The notes beneath the pieces are model-generated. The model saw nothing but the letters and a program-made list of their open reading frames with translations. It had not been told where the DNA came from and did no database searches. Both the position numbers and the translations under genes were made by a program. Below are positions 52,524-61,077 of a DNA stretch of 64,000 nucleotides, one piece after another. The stretch covers positions 1 through 64,000 of the forward strand of contig JAFRJM010000013.1 of assembly GCA_017432285.1 (NCBI GenBank), read 5' to 3'. Source of the stretch: Oscillospiraceae bacterium. Its GTDB lineage: Bacteria; Bacillota; Clostridia; Oscillospirales; Ruminococcaceae. Numbering within the stretch: the first letter of the stretch is position 1; each line of letters starts with the position of its first letter.

Positions 52524-53177
52524 TCATAGCACGTATTTATAGATAGCCCAGAAATGAGCCATGCTCCCAAGGAGACAGAACACATGGAAGACGCAGTGCA
52601 TATATCTCTTTTTTGCCCCAACAGCATACAGTCCTGCACCAATGGAGTACATCACTCCGCCGAGTGCCATGTAGAACACTCCGATTACCCCTGAATACTT
52701 CAGCAGCTTTGGCAATGCTATGAGTATGGACCATCCGTTCACCAGATGGCAGACTACCTCGACAGCAGCATACTTATCAACATCAACTATCGATAGCGCT
52801 ATCCCTACCAGAGTAACGAAAGCTACAACTCCGAAAAGTGTCCATCCTAACCATCCCCCAACGGCTATAAGCACTGCAGGGATATATGTCCCGAACACAA
52901 GAAGGAACACATCACAGTGGTCTATCACGCGAAGTATCTTCTTGCCTTCAAATCTCGCAGGCAAAGCATGATACACACAAGACATGGTATATGTAAGGAT
53001 CATAGCTGCCCCGAACAACGCTGCAGTAACATGTCCTAAGGCTGTTCTGGCCTTCACTTCCATGAGGACCAGAGCTACTATTCCGAATGCAGCTCCCAGT
53101 CCGTGTGTAATGGCATTTATTAGCTCTTCCGTCACGGTATATCCGGGGATCTTCACGCCCTTCCACTTCTTTCCCAC
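52524..53177 (-). CDS. hemolysin III / PAQR-family membrane protein
   Basis: A 217-residue seven-helix membrane protein. Motifs match the HlyIII/YqfA family: EELINAITHGLGA near the start, MSCVYHAL, LRVIDHCDVFLLVFGTY, and FHVFCLLGSMAHF at the end, which together supply His and Asp for a predicted metal site. Role unknown in bacteria; distant relatives are PAQR receptors. The start is GTG 53177 with AAGGAGG. An inverted repeat and promoter lie just upstream. Confidence 0.88.
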   Translation of the reverse strand: MGKKWKGVKIPGYTVTEELINAITHGLGAAFGIVALVLMEVKARTALGHVTAALFGAAMILTYTMSCVYHALPARFEGKKILRVIDHCDVFLLVFGTYIPAVLIAVGGWLGWTLFGVVAFVTLVGIALSIVDVDKYAAVEVVCHLVNGWSILIALPKLLKYSGVIGVFYMALGGVMYSIGAGLYAVGAKKRYMHCVFHVFCLLGSMAHFWAIYKYVL

Positions 53178-53195
53178 GGTGTTTCCTCCTTCCGT

Positions 53196-53241
53196 ATCTA
53201 GTTTCTGATACTAGATTATATCGTATTTATTATTTTGTCAA
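53196..53241 (-). promoter_or_regulatory. hlyIII promoter with inverted repeat
   Basis: On the minus strand TTGACA (53241-53236) and TATAAT (53220-53215) are 15 bp apart. ATCTAGT (53196-53202) and ACTAGAT (53210-53216) form a 7-bp inverted repeat that overlaps the -10 and start region, a likely operator. Confidence 0.55.
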
Positions 53242-53316
53242 GCAAGTAAGCCTGTGCGTGTTGTTTTTTCCGTTATTCCTTGCTAATATTTACTCATACT
53301 AGCGAGGAGGATCATA

Positions 53317-53799
53317 ATGGCAGATAACAGTTCGATTTTTGAAAGGCTGGAAGGCACTTCTCTTCCTGCGTGGAGCGATATCCCGGACCTTGACCTGTAT
53401 ATGGATCAGGTGATTTCTCTCATGAAAAGATATCTGGGACCTCTGTCTGCATCAGACGACAAGGGCATCACTTCATCCATGGTCAACAATTATGTAAAGC
53501 AGGGCGTTATGCCCGCACCGAAGAAAAAAAGATACACAAAGATCCATCTCGTGTACCTCATCATGATCTATATTCTCAAGAACGCTCTGACCATGACACA
53601 GATACGCTCACTCATTGAATCTGAACTCTCGAACCAGAGCCTGGAGAATCTGTACACCGCATTCTGTGAACAGTTCAGGAGCACCGCTGCAGAGGCTGCC
53701 GTTAGATACAGGGATACTGTATCAGATCCTCTCAGTGTATCCACCAACGCAGCGATCCGCGCGTATATAGAGCAGTCCGTCTCAGCATCTTTCATTTAA
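53317..53799 (+). CDS. DUF1836-domain protein
   Basis: A 160-residue protein. The N-terminal WSDIPDLDLYMDQV and the helix-turn-helix-like MVNNYVKQGVMPAPKKKRY segment are typical of DUF1836, a Firmicutes family with a MerR-like DNA-binding appearance. It is probably a small regulator. ATG 53317 follows GAGGAGGA. It is followed by two plus-strand genes. Confidence 0.8.
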   Translation: MADNSSIFERLEGTSLPAWSDIPDLDLYMDQVISLMKRYLGPLSASDDKGITSSMVNNYVKQGVMPAPKKKRYTKIHLVYLIMIYILKNALTMTQIRSLIESELSNQSLENLYTAFCEQFRSTAAEAAVRYRDTVSDPLSVSTNAAIRAYIEQSVSASFI

Positions 53800-53910
53800 T
53801 TAAATCGTTGATTTTTTGCAAATTGCGAAACATATTATTAAGGTTTCTTTAAACCGGATTTCAGCATTAGATGTATATGATAATATGACAAAAAATGCGG
53901 AGGTCAATTA

Positions 53911-54720
53911 ATGAACACACAAACATCTCCTATGTGGCTCCTGAAACTCGTAGCGCTCGTTCTGCTTACAGTTCTGTCATTCACCGTGTTCTACAGTTTC
54001 TTCACCACAGATTCATATAAGTATCCAATGTACTCCTATCTGGATGGGAAAAAGACAACAGTGGTAGGGCTTGCCGCGGCTGCTACAGCTGCATCTGCAG
54101 CCATAACCATGCTGCCAGGAGACGTAGGCACTCCTATAGCAGACAAACTGGCAGAGATAAGCACATACACGATCGTTATCCTGTGTGCTATCTTTCTGGA
54201 GAAATATCTGGTGACTATTACGGGAGCTGCGGCATTTAAAGTGCTCATCCCGATAGCCTGCCTGCTTCTCATCGTGAATCTCCTTTCACTGAGATCGAGA
54301 AGGCTGCGTCAGCTTGGTTTGAAACTCATCTGCTTTGCTGTGATCATCGTACTCACAGTTCCGGTGAGCGTCGCTCTCTCCCGTTCCATCGAAGATACAT
54401 ATCAGGAGACTATACAGGCTACCATAGATACAGCAAATGAGGATGCCCAGGAGATACAGAACTCTCAGGAGCAGGGGCTTCTTGAATCCCTCATAAATTC
54501 CATTAAGGGGGGCGTCTCGGCATTCACCAAGAAATTCGAGATCACCCTCACCAACATGATCGAGGCCATCTCTGTGCTCATAGTCACATCGTGCCTCATA
54601 CCGCTTCTTGTATTTGTATTTTTCAGCTGGCTTATAAAGATGTTCTTCAACCTTGAAGTCCCCACACCACTGAACCTTCCGTTCCTGGACAAGAACTCAA
54701 AGAACAGCAATCTGATCTGA
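53911..54720 (+). CDS. multi-pass membrane protein of unknown function
   Basis: A 269-residue protein. Hydrophobic segments near residues 9-30, 48-72, 84-105, 108-125, 130-155 and 210-245 flank a polar region (about 165-205) rich in Glu and Gln that probably forms a helical hairpin. No family recognised. ATG 53911 follows GGAGGT. It lies 19 bp before the PP-loop gene. Confidence 0.65.
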   Translation: MNTQTSPMWLLKLVALVLLTVLSFTVFYSFFTTDSYKYPMYSYLDGKKTTVVGLAAAATAASAAITMLPGDVGTPIADKLAEISTYTIVILCAIFLEKYLVTITGAAAFKVLIPIACLLLIVNLLSLRSRRLRQLGLKLICFAVIIVLTVPVSVALSRSIEDTYQETIQATIDTANEDAQEIQNSQEQGLLESLINSIKGGVSAFTKKFEITLTNMIEAISVLIVTSCLIPLLVFVFFSWLIKMFFNLEVPTPLNLPFLDKNSKNSNLI

Positions 54721-54739
54721 TAAGAAAGGGCTTATAATA

Positions 54740-55573
54740 ATGCCTCCCAAAAGAGAACTCACAGCGTGCCAAAAAGCAGAGCGCAGCATACAGAAGACGT
54801 ACAGAGACAGACTCTGGACACCTTTCATCAATGCGCTTAAGACCTATGACCTCCTCGAAGAAGGAGACAAGATCGCTGTCTGTATCTCCGGAGGAAAGGA
54901 CTCGATGCTGCTTGCCAAGCTCATGCAGATGCTTCAGCGGATCTCTGACTTCCCGTTCGAACTTGTATACCTCGTAATGGATCCCGGGTACGCTCCGGAA
55001 AACAGGCAGAAGATAGAAGACAACGCTAAACTCCTTGAGATTCCGATAACAGTATTTGAGTCCAACATTTTCAATGTTGCCAACAGTGCGGATCACTCAC
55101 CGTGCTACCTGTGTGCAAGGATGAGAAGAGGCAACCTGTATGCTGAAGCAAAAAAACTTGGTTGCAACAAGATAGCCCTTGGACACCATATGGACGATGT
55201 CATTGAGACCACCCTCATAGGCATGTTCTACAGCTCACAGATGTCCGCCATGATGCCAAAACTCCGCAGTAAAAACTTCGAAGGCATGGAACTCATCCGG
55301 CCTCTATACTGTGTCCGGGAGGAAAACATCATCAAGTGGGCAAAGTACAATGATCTTTCATTCCTGCAGTGTGCATGCAGATTCACGGAGAACACAGAGT
55401 CCGGTGAATCGGAGAGCAAGAGAAAAGAGATAAAGGAGCTCATTCGCAAGCTCAAGAAGGATAATCCGGATATAGATATAAGCATATTCAATAGTCTCCA
55501 TGCCGTAGAGATAGACACATTCCCTGGAATAAAAAAGAATGGAGAAGTACACCTCTTCCTAGAAGATTACTAA
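54740..55573 (+). CDS. TtcA-like PP-loop tRNA-thiolation ATPase
   Basis: A 277-residue PP-loop ATPase. The PP-loop is SGGKDS (about residue 51). Two Cys in CYLCARMRRG and a third in LQCAC would ligate a 4Fe-4S cluster, as in TtcA, which 2-thiolates tRNA cytidine 32. GHHMDDVIETTL is the conserved ATPase segment. The TtuA branch differs by extra zinc fingers, which are absent. The reading start is ATG 54740 after AAAGGG. Confidence 0.85.
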   Translation: MPPKRELTACQKAERSIQKTYRDRLWTPFINALKTYDLLEEGDKIAVCISGGKDSMLLAKLMQMLQRISDFPFELVYLVMDPGYAPENRQKIEDNAKLLEIPITVFESNIFNVANSADHSPCYLCARMRRGNLYAEAKKLGCNKIALGHHMDDVIETTLIGMFYSSQMSAMMPKLRSKNFEGMELIRPLYCVREENIIKWAKYNDLSFLQCACRFTENTESGESESKRKEIKELIRKLKKDNPDIDISIFNSLHAVEIDTFPGIKKNGEVHLFLEDY

Positions 55574-55578
55574 AAAAC

Positions 55579-55617
55579 AGATCTCACACGAATACATATC
55601 GTGTGAGATCTTTCATA
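55579..55617. terminator. bidirectional rho-independent terminator
   Basis: A 13-bp perfect stem (55579-55591 with 55599-55611) followed by TTCATATTT separates convergent genes. Confidence 0.9.
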
Positions 55618-55628
55618 TTTAAGTGTTT

Positions 55629-56465
55629 TTAATAACCTTCCTCGTCCACAAAAGCGTAGAAGGCTTTTTCTTTTGCTTTATCTTTAGCCGCGACCTTTCC
55701 CACAGGCATCGCATAGAAGGAGGCCTCTTCCTTACCATCAAGGCCAAGCGCAGCATCCACTGCTTTGCCATCTATGGCGCCGATGGCGCATCCTCCCAGT
55801 CCTATGGATGTTGCTGCGAGATACATGTTCGCTGTAATGTGTCCTGCATCTATCAGCAGTACTCGATGTGAGGATATGCCGTATCTCCACTCGGCGCGGT
55901 AGAAGACTGCACTGTAGTAGAATACAACATTTGCGGTGGCAGTCCATGCCTGTCCGCAGAGCGAGTTCTTTATCCAACTGTCCAGATCGTCCACTGTTCC
56001 CAGGTACTCTATCTGGTGATGCATCGGAAGATAGTGATAAAGGCCTGGCTCCAGCCCAGTCACATTCCTTGCTGCAAAGTAGCATTCAAATTCGTGCCTG
56101 GCTCCTCCACAGGGGACAGTCCTCAGGGTGGCATACGCACGCCCGCGGATCTCTTTAACGCCCTGAGTGCACCACAGCAGATAAGACAGTTCGTCCAGCG
56201 TCATAGCTTCTCCTGTGTACACCCTGTGGCTCTCCCTGCTGTTAATGACATGCAGGAAATCATTGTCTATGTCAAGTATGGAAAAGTCCTTCGGCAGATC
56301 CATGACACATTCGGTCATAGGAGCTTTGGTCAGAGGAGGCTGGGGCAGTCTCTTCTCCTAGTCGGAGAGATAATCTCCGAAATCCTTTTCGTCCGGTTCC
56401 CACTCGTAAACGAATTTCCTTCCGGCCTCTATCTTTTCCTTTGCTTTTTCTTCCAGGGTCTTCAT
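55629..56465 (-). pseudogene. SagB-type oxidoreductase interrupted by an amber codon
   Basis: From ATG 56465 (GGAAAG upstream) an open frame reads 35 codons, then TAG (56360-56358), then continues in the same frame for 242 codons. The join reads LSD*EKRLPQPPL, where related SagB-type proteins usually have Gln, so CAG to TAG is the simplest change. Downstream residues hold the nitroreductase/ThcOx fold (SRESHRVYT, GGCAIGAIDG). SagB-type enzymes use FMN. An internal ATG at 56318 has no good ribosome binding site. It is either a recent pseudogene or read by suppression. Confidence 0.82.
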
Positions 56466-56474
56466 GGTCTTTCC

Positions 56475-56879
56475 TTATTCTGTAAGCAGGTCATCTCCCG
56501 GTCCCATCATATCGATGTCCACACAGGTGGCATCCTCGAGATGGAAGATAGCAAGATTGTATCCCGTCTCCTTATTGTAGATGGTCTGCAGATACGGGGA
56601 ACTCTCTAGAATCGAGTTCGCATACTTAGGATCTGTCTCAAAAACAGCTGTTCCGGTATATCTCAGCCAGTGATGTCTGTCGGGTTTGAGAGCTACGATC
56701 TCTACCTTCGGATTTGCTACCATCTGGCGGTATACATCCTTGAAATCTCCGAGGCCAAAAAGGGTCTTGCCGTCCGCCTCAAAGTGGAGACCTAGAGGTC
56801 TCAGTTTTGGCTGATCACCATCTGTGGTTGCCAGGAAATAGGTGCCGCATTCTGATAAATAATCATTGACCTTGCTCAT
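56475..56879 (-). CDS. pyridoxamine 5'-phosphate oxidase family protein
   Basis: A 134-residue split-barrel flavin-binding protein of the PNPOx-like family. The strands TYFLATTDGDQPKLRPLG and the WLRYTGTAVFET part are typical. A true PNPOx role is unlikely because of its size. ATG 56879 (GGAG upstream) lies inside the end of the preceding gene (17-bp overlap), so the two are coupled. It precedes the interrupted SagB-type gene by 9 bp. Confidence 0.82.
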   Translation of the reverse strand: MSKVNDYLSECGTYFLATTDGDQPKLRPLGLHFEADGKTLFGLGDFKDVYRQMVANPKVEIVALKPDRHHWLRYTGTAVFETDPKYANSILESSPYLQTIYNKETGYNLAIFHLEDATCVDIDMMGPGDDLLTE

Positions 56880-57711
56880 TGTCTGTATCTCCTTTTTCAT
56901 CAAAGTTTTTTTCTTCTTGTATTATAACATCCGGCACAAATGTGCTCTTAAGTGTTATAACCGCGATCTCTGGCGGACATAGCATCCTTTTATCCACAAC
57001 GCTGTTTCCCAGGCCACTGCAGATGAACATCTGAGTATCTCCCTCCCTGAACAGACCTCTGTCATACTTCGGAAACAGACCCTGGCTTGGCACATAGAAC
57101 GCTCCTACCAGTGGCAGTCTCATCTGTCCGCCATGGCTGTGTCCGCACAGAACCAGATCCACACCTGCCTGAGCGTACACATGAAGATGTTCAGGGCGGT
57201 GAACCAGAAGCACTGTGAATATGTTCGGATCAAACAGGGAATCCTTTATCTCCTTAGCCAGTTTCGCACCGTCCAAAGCTCTGTGATGCTCACCCATGAG
57301 AGCGGGATCCTCTACTCCGACGACCTGTATCCTTTCGTCGTTCCTCTCCACATCCATGGTGCAGTTGTTGAGAAAATGGATCCCCGAATCTGTGATCCCA
57401 TTTATTAGCTTAGTGTAATGGTCCTCTGTAAGTCTGTACTCATGGTTGCCGGTCACATAAAAACACGGTGCTATCTCAGGAAGTTTCTCCAGAAAGCGGA
57501 CGGCATCTTCCGGATCTGCGTCTTTCTCTCCAGTGAAATCTCCGGTGAGTGCTATGATATCCGGCCCCTGCTCCTTTATAGTCTGCAGAAGCTCGGACTG
57601 TCCCTCTCCGAAAACAGCGTCATGGAGGTCGGTCACCTGCACTATGCGGAATCCATCGAACGAAAGTGGGATCCTTTTGCTCTCTATCGTTGTTTTAACT
57701 GCTTTGATCAT
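56863..57711 (-). CDS. calcineurin-like metallophosphoesterase
   Basis: A 282-residue phosphoesterase, YkuE/YaeI-like. Metal-ligand motifs: TDLHD, GDF, GNHE, and GHSHGGQ near residue 205. No N-terminal membrane anchor is seen, unlike many relatives. A likely role is phosphodiester hydrolysis, such as lipid or nucleotide turnover. ATG 57711 is chosen because the longer frame would overlap the tenA stop. Its ribosome binding site is weak. Confidence 0.84.
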   Translation of the reverse strand: MIKAVKTTIESKRIPLSFDGFRIVQVTDLHDAVFGEGQSELLQTIKEQGPDIIALTGDFTGEKDADPEDAVRFLEKLPEIAPCFYVTGNHEYRLTEDHYTKLINGITDSGIHFLNNCTMDVERNDERIQVVGVEDPALMGEHHRALDGAKLAKEIKDSLFDPNIFTVLLVHRPEHLHVYAQAGVDLVLCGHSHGGQMRLPLVGAFYVPSQGLFPKYDRGLFREGDTQMFICSGLGNSVVDKRMLCPPEIAVITLKSTFVPDVIIQEEKNFDEKGDTDNEQGQ

Positions 57712-57724
57712 CTTTATTAATCCG

Positions 57725-58441
57725 TCAGTCTTTAATGGTGGTATGTTTTTTCGAGAATATGGATTCAAGAGGCCATGTCGTCATGTTGTGATACATGTCA
57801 GACCACTGAAGGATCTCATAGTTGCAGCTGGTAGCGAAGATCTCAAGCAGCCTTGCTATCTCTTTCTCCGTCTTGTTTCCGCAAAGGCGGTTCACAATGG
57901 CTATCTCGTTCTCTGTCTTCTTGATGTATTCATCGGAAACATAGTATGCCAGCCACTGGTAGTACATGTTGTCTTTATCCAGCGTGCACTGATCAAGCAG
58001 ATCCTCTCCGAAGTAGCGGTACAGGATGTTGCATGGGAAGAGCGCCATCATGGTCTTAGCCAGATCTCCTTCGTGGGCTGTCATGAGCTGGAACGCCGTA
58101 TAACTCCTTTTCCCTTCAGCCTCGATGACTGCATCCATCTCATCCACCGTCATCTCGAGTTGCTCCGCCCAATAGGTGCGGTTCATCATCACGGTGTTCT
58201 CCATAGTGTTCTTCACAATGGAGTACCAGATCTCCATGTCCTCAAAACTCTCGCATTTGGAAAAACCCACTGCCCAGCACCTCGTGTAGTCCATTAGGTA
58301 CTGGTAGTTCTGCTTGATCTGAAAGCGCATCCTCTCCAGAGACATGGTTCCATGAAGGATATCCTGCATATGGTCCGTCTGCTCTATGACAGCTGCAGTC
58401 TCCTTAAGGATCGGTACTAAGTACTCGTTATAGAAATCCAT
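57725..58441 (-). CDS. TenA-family protein (second paralogue, Asp to Asn)
   Basis: A 238-residue TenA-fold protein with clear relation to the 24438 gene along its length. The Cys (FPCNILY) and late Glu (CNYEILQW) are kept, but the Asp that binds the aminopyrimidine (position 45) is Asn in KQNYQYL. So it may act on another substrate. ATG 58441 follows AGAGGGG. It lies in the long minus-strand run between TraX and phosphoesterase genes. Confidence 0.82.
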   Translation of the reverse strand: MDFYNEYLVPILKETAAVIEQTDHMQDILHGTMSLERMRFQIKQNYQYLMDYTRCWAVGFSKCESFEDMEIWYSIVKNTMENTVMMNRTYWAEQLEMTVDEMDAVIEAEGKRSYTAFQLMTAHEGDLAKTMMALFPCNILYRYFGEDLLDQCTLDKDNMYYQWLAYYVSDEYIKKTENEIAIVNRLCGNKTEKEIARLLEIFATSCNYEILQWSDMYHNMTTWPLESIFSKKHTTIKD

Positions 58442-58453
58442 TTTATTCCCCTC

Positions 58454-59161
58454 TTATTTCCTAACTATCAGTTTGATAATAAATATAAGGAGCAGGTGCC
58501 CCGGATAAAACAGATAGAAAAGCCATTTGAGACCTTTTCCCTTTTTCCCGTTGTACAGAAGTAGCGGGATCAGGCTCAGGCCTGTGTATGCGTAGATACC
58601 CACAGTCCTTGTCGCTGCCAGGAACGCAACTCCTCCCGCCTGCGGGATAGGATACGGTCTATTCCGCAGGACATGGAAGATGAACACTCCAAGCACAGCG
58701 AAAACCGTGTAGTCTGCTTTAAGAATAAGCGCCAATATGCTCATCAGCAGCACCGCCACCGTTCCAAGGACAGTTCTCAACGTCTTCTTCATGTTCGCAA
58801 AGGGTCCAGCGCCGCCGGTGATCGCATCATAAATCATCAGCGCAAGGACTGCGATGAAGAATGTCAGCATAATGTTCTGATGTTCAGTCCCTACTTTACC
58901 GGAGAAAGCGAGGTCGAAAGGTACTTCACTTATCAGCGCGAAAACACTGAGTCTCCTAAGGTATTTATTCTTGTCTCTTGTATAGTGATACCCTTCCGCC
59001 ACGCAAAACGAGAAGATCGGCATAGCTAATCTGCCGATTATCCTCATCCACGTCGCTTCAGGGAAGAACAAATCCCCCACATGATCAAACACCATGCTTA
59101 TCATCGCTATGATCTTCAGCATAGTCCCATCCAGTATCTGGAATTTATGACTCTTCTTCAT
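58454..59161 (-). CDS. TraX-family membrane protein
   Basis: A 235-residue membrane protein with about six to seven segments, of the TraX/acyltransferase-3-like family (DGTMLKIIAMISMVFDHVG; GRLAMPIFSFCVAEGYHYTRD). TraX acetylates pilin in F plasmids, but chromosomal copies in Firmicutes are common and unrelated to conjugation. ATG 59161 follows GGAAAG and sits one base after the stop of the preceding peptidase gene. Function unknown. Confidence 0.82.
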   Translation of the reverse strand: MKKSHKFQILDGTMLKIIAMISMVFDHVGDLFFPEATWMRIIGRLAMPIFSFCVAEGYHYTRDKNKYLRRLSVFALISEVPFDLAFSGKVGTEHQNIMLTFFIAVLALMIYDAITGGAGPFANMKKTLRTVLGTVAVLLMSILALILKADYTVFAVLGVFIFHVLRNRPYPIPQAGGVAFLAATRTVGIYAYTGLSLIPLLLYNGKKGKGLKWLFYLFYPGHLLLIFIIKLIVRK

Positions 59162-59162
59162 A

Positions 59163-60392
59163 TCAATCTTTCCTCTTGCGGTAGAGATATTCGTCAAGCT
59201 CTTTTTTGACATTCTCTGGTATCTCACGTCCTACCGGGCAGACAACAGCCTGAGCCATGCGCCTGGTAAACTCGGCAATAAAACCGATGTCTTTCTGAAG
59301 CTGATCCATGCTCAGCACGTCAGGTCTGTCGAAACGGCAGTGTATCGGCGCAACGTTCCCTCCGGCGATCCTGGCCAGTGAAACTGCGGGCACTCCTTTG
59401 TCTGCGAACGGCGTCGAGTCGCTGGAATATACACCTGTGCGGGCATCCAGCGGGAAGCCTATCTCTGCACTCATATATGTGAGGTAATTGACCAGTTTCT
59501 CTTCAGCTGATGCGCAAACGATAAACTTGCCCATTATGGTGCCGATCATGTCCAGATTGATGTTCAGCGCGATCTTGGACAACTCCTCCTCATGATCGCT
59601 GCCATAAGCTTTGGATCCGAGCAATCCCCGCTCCTCACTTCCGCAGAACACGAACCGCAGTCCGTAGTTGAGTTTTTTGCCGCGAAGAGATTCAATCACG
59701 CCCAGCAGACCGACACATCCGGTCATGTTGTCGTATGATCCATGGGAGAGAGCCGTGGTGTCATAATGAGCTGATAGTACGATCCACTCATCCCTTTCAC
59801 CGGGCAGTTCAGCAACAACATTGTGGGATTCGCCTTCCCACTCATTCTGACGGATCTCTATCTTGACCTTTTTGACTCCGTTCTTAACCATCTGGACAGC
59901 ACTCTCAGTGTGGATCATGGCGCAGAGCACTTTGCGCTCTTCACCTATGACCACATCACGCAAGTCTCGTTCGTCGATGTCCCTATCAGAATAATGCAGG
60001 TTTCCGTTCTGAAAGAGGATCGCCTTTGCCCCGGCTTTCATAAGGTCCTGATATGTAAAGTATGTGATACCCGAAGTATCCATGAGAACTATTTTGTCCT
60101 TTGCGCCGGCGATGGAGACCTTATCCTGCCCTGGCATATAAAACAGTTCTCCCTCTTCCTCTCCGCTGCCGCAGCAGAAAAATCCTTTGCAGGGGATCTC
60201 TTTCCCGTCAGCAAAGACATGAGCCTCCTCTATCTCAGCCATTGCAACAGGAAAACTTTCGATCCATGCATTTGCGCCGAGTTCCTCGCACCGGGCTTTC
60301 AGATACTCAGCAACCTGCAGTTCCTCCGGAGTTCCGCTGCGATGGACATAATCTGTGTCTGTGAATATCTTCTTCAAAGCACGTTTATTCAT
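59163..60392 (-). CDS. M28-family metallopeptidase with PA-like insert
   Basis: A 409-residue zinc aminopeptidase-like protein. Zinc ligands and catalytic residues: His and Asp in SAHYDT, Asp in GSYDNMTG, paired Glu in GSEERG, Asp in LNLDMIG-type NINLDM, and His in APIHCRFDR. A PA-domain-like insert occupies about residues 75-190. There is no signal peptide, so it is cytosolic. ATG 60392 follows AGAGGG. It abuts the TraX gene. Confidence 0.87.
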   Translation of the reverse strand: MNKRALKKIFTDTDYVHRSGTPEELQVAEYLKARCEELGANAWIESFPVAMAEIEEAHVFADGKEIPCKGFFCCGSGEEEGELFYMPGQDKVSIAGAKDKIVLMDTSGITYFTYQDLMKAGAKAILFQNGNLHYSDRDIDERDLRDVVIGEERKVLCAMIHTESAVQMVKNGVKKVKIEIRQNEWEGESHNVVAELPGERDEWIVLSAHYDTTALSHGSYDNMTGCVGLLGVIESLRGKKLNYGLRFVFCGSEERGLLGSKAYGSDHEEELSKIALNINLDMIGTIMGKFIVCASAEEKLVNYLTYMSAEIGFPLDARTGVYSSDSTPFADKGVPAVSLARIAGGNVAPIHCRFDRPDVLSMDQLQKDIGFIAEFTRRMAQAVVCPVGREIPENVKKELDEYLYRKRKD

Positions 60393-60429
60393 TTCTTGTA
60401 CCCTCTATCTTTAATATATTTTGCTCAAT

Positions 60430-61056
60430 TTAATAGTTTTGCTTTGCCAGCCAGTCTGTGACTTCTGTTCTCCCGTGTTCAAGAATAAAACTGACAACAT
60501 CTCGTTTCGTCATGATCTTTTGTATAGCCGCTGTATCTAATTTTTCCATCAGACACACGAAGTCTGTCTGAGACATCTTTCTTATTGCTTTCAGTCTCTC
60601 AGTATCGAGCAGTTTTCTGTCTGCTTCGTTTCTGGGATAACCCTGCCCGAATGGCTCAGAAAACAGTTTGGCTATCGTTGCCTCTAAATTCTCGCCGCCT
60701 GCCCATGTATACTCCTCTCCCAGCGGAACGGAGATGGCATTCCCGTTATTTATCTGGCAGAAGAGATATGCATCCATAGGAGTCGGCGCATATCCGCAGA
60801 TGACGCCGGGCATACTGTTGCACGCCAGCATCATTCCCTGACCGGAAGAACATCCTGTTACAACAAAATCTACTGCATCGCTTGCCAGAAGGAGCCCTAC
60901 CATGATCGAGACATCAATATAACTGTACTGCACTTCTTCATCAGGCCTGCATCCGAAATTGATGACTTCAGAATCTGCCGCATATTTCTTCACAGTATCA
61001 AAAAGCAATTCGTTCTTCTCCGCCTGTGAACTTGCCTGAATGACTGCTATCCTCAT
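60430..61056 (-). CDS. RpiB/LacA/LacB-family sugar-phosphate isomerase
   Basis: A 208-residue protein of the RpiB/LacAB fold. The Cys is in TGCSSGQGMMLACN, a variant of the RpiB CGTGIGM loop, and GVICGYAPTPMD follows. The longer ~210-residue form with this SGQG loop is a distinct branch whose sugar is not settled. C-terminal residues 150-208 are helical. ATG 61056 follows GAGGAAAG. It lies 21 bp after the muramidase gene. Confidence 0.8.
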   Translation of the reverse strand: MRIAVIQASSQAEKNELLFDTVKKYAADSEVINFGCRPDEEVQYSYIDVSIMVGLLLASDAVDFVVTGCSSGQGMMLACNSMPGVICGYAPTPMDAYLFCQINNGNAISVPLGEEYTWAGGENLEATIAKLFSEPFGQGYPRNEADRKLLDTERLKAIRKMSQTDFVCLMEKLDTAAIQKIMTKRDVVSFILEHGRTEVTDWLAKQNY

Positions 61057-61077
61057 TTCTCTTTCCTCAAAACGGAC

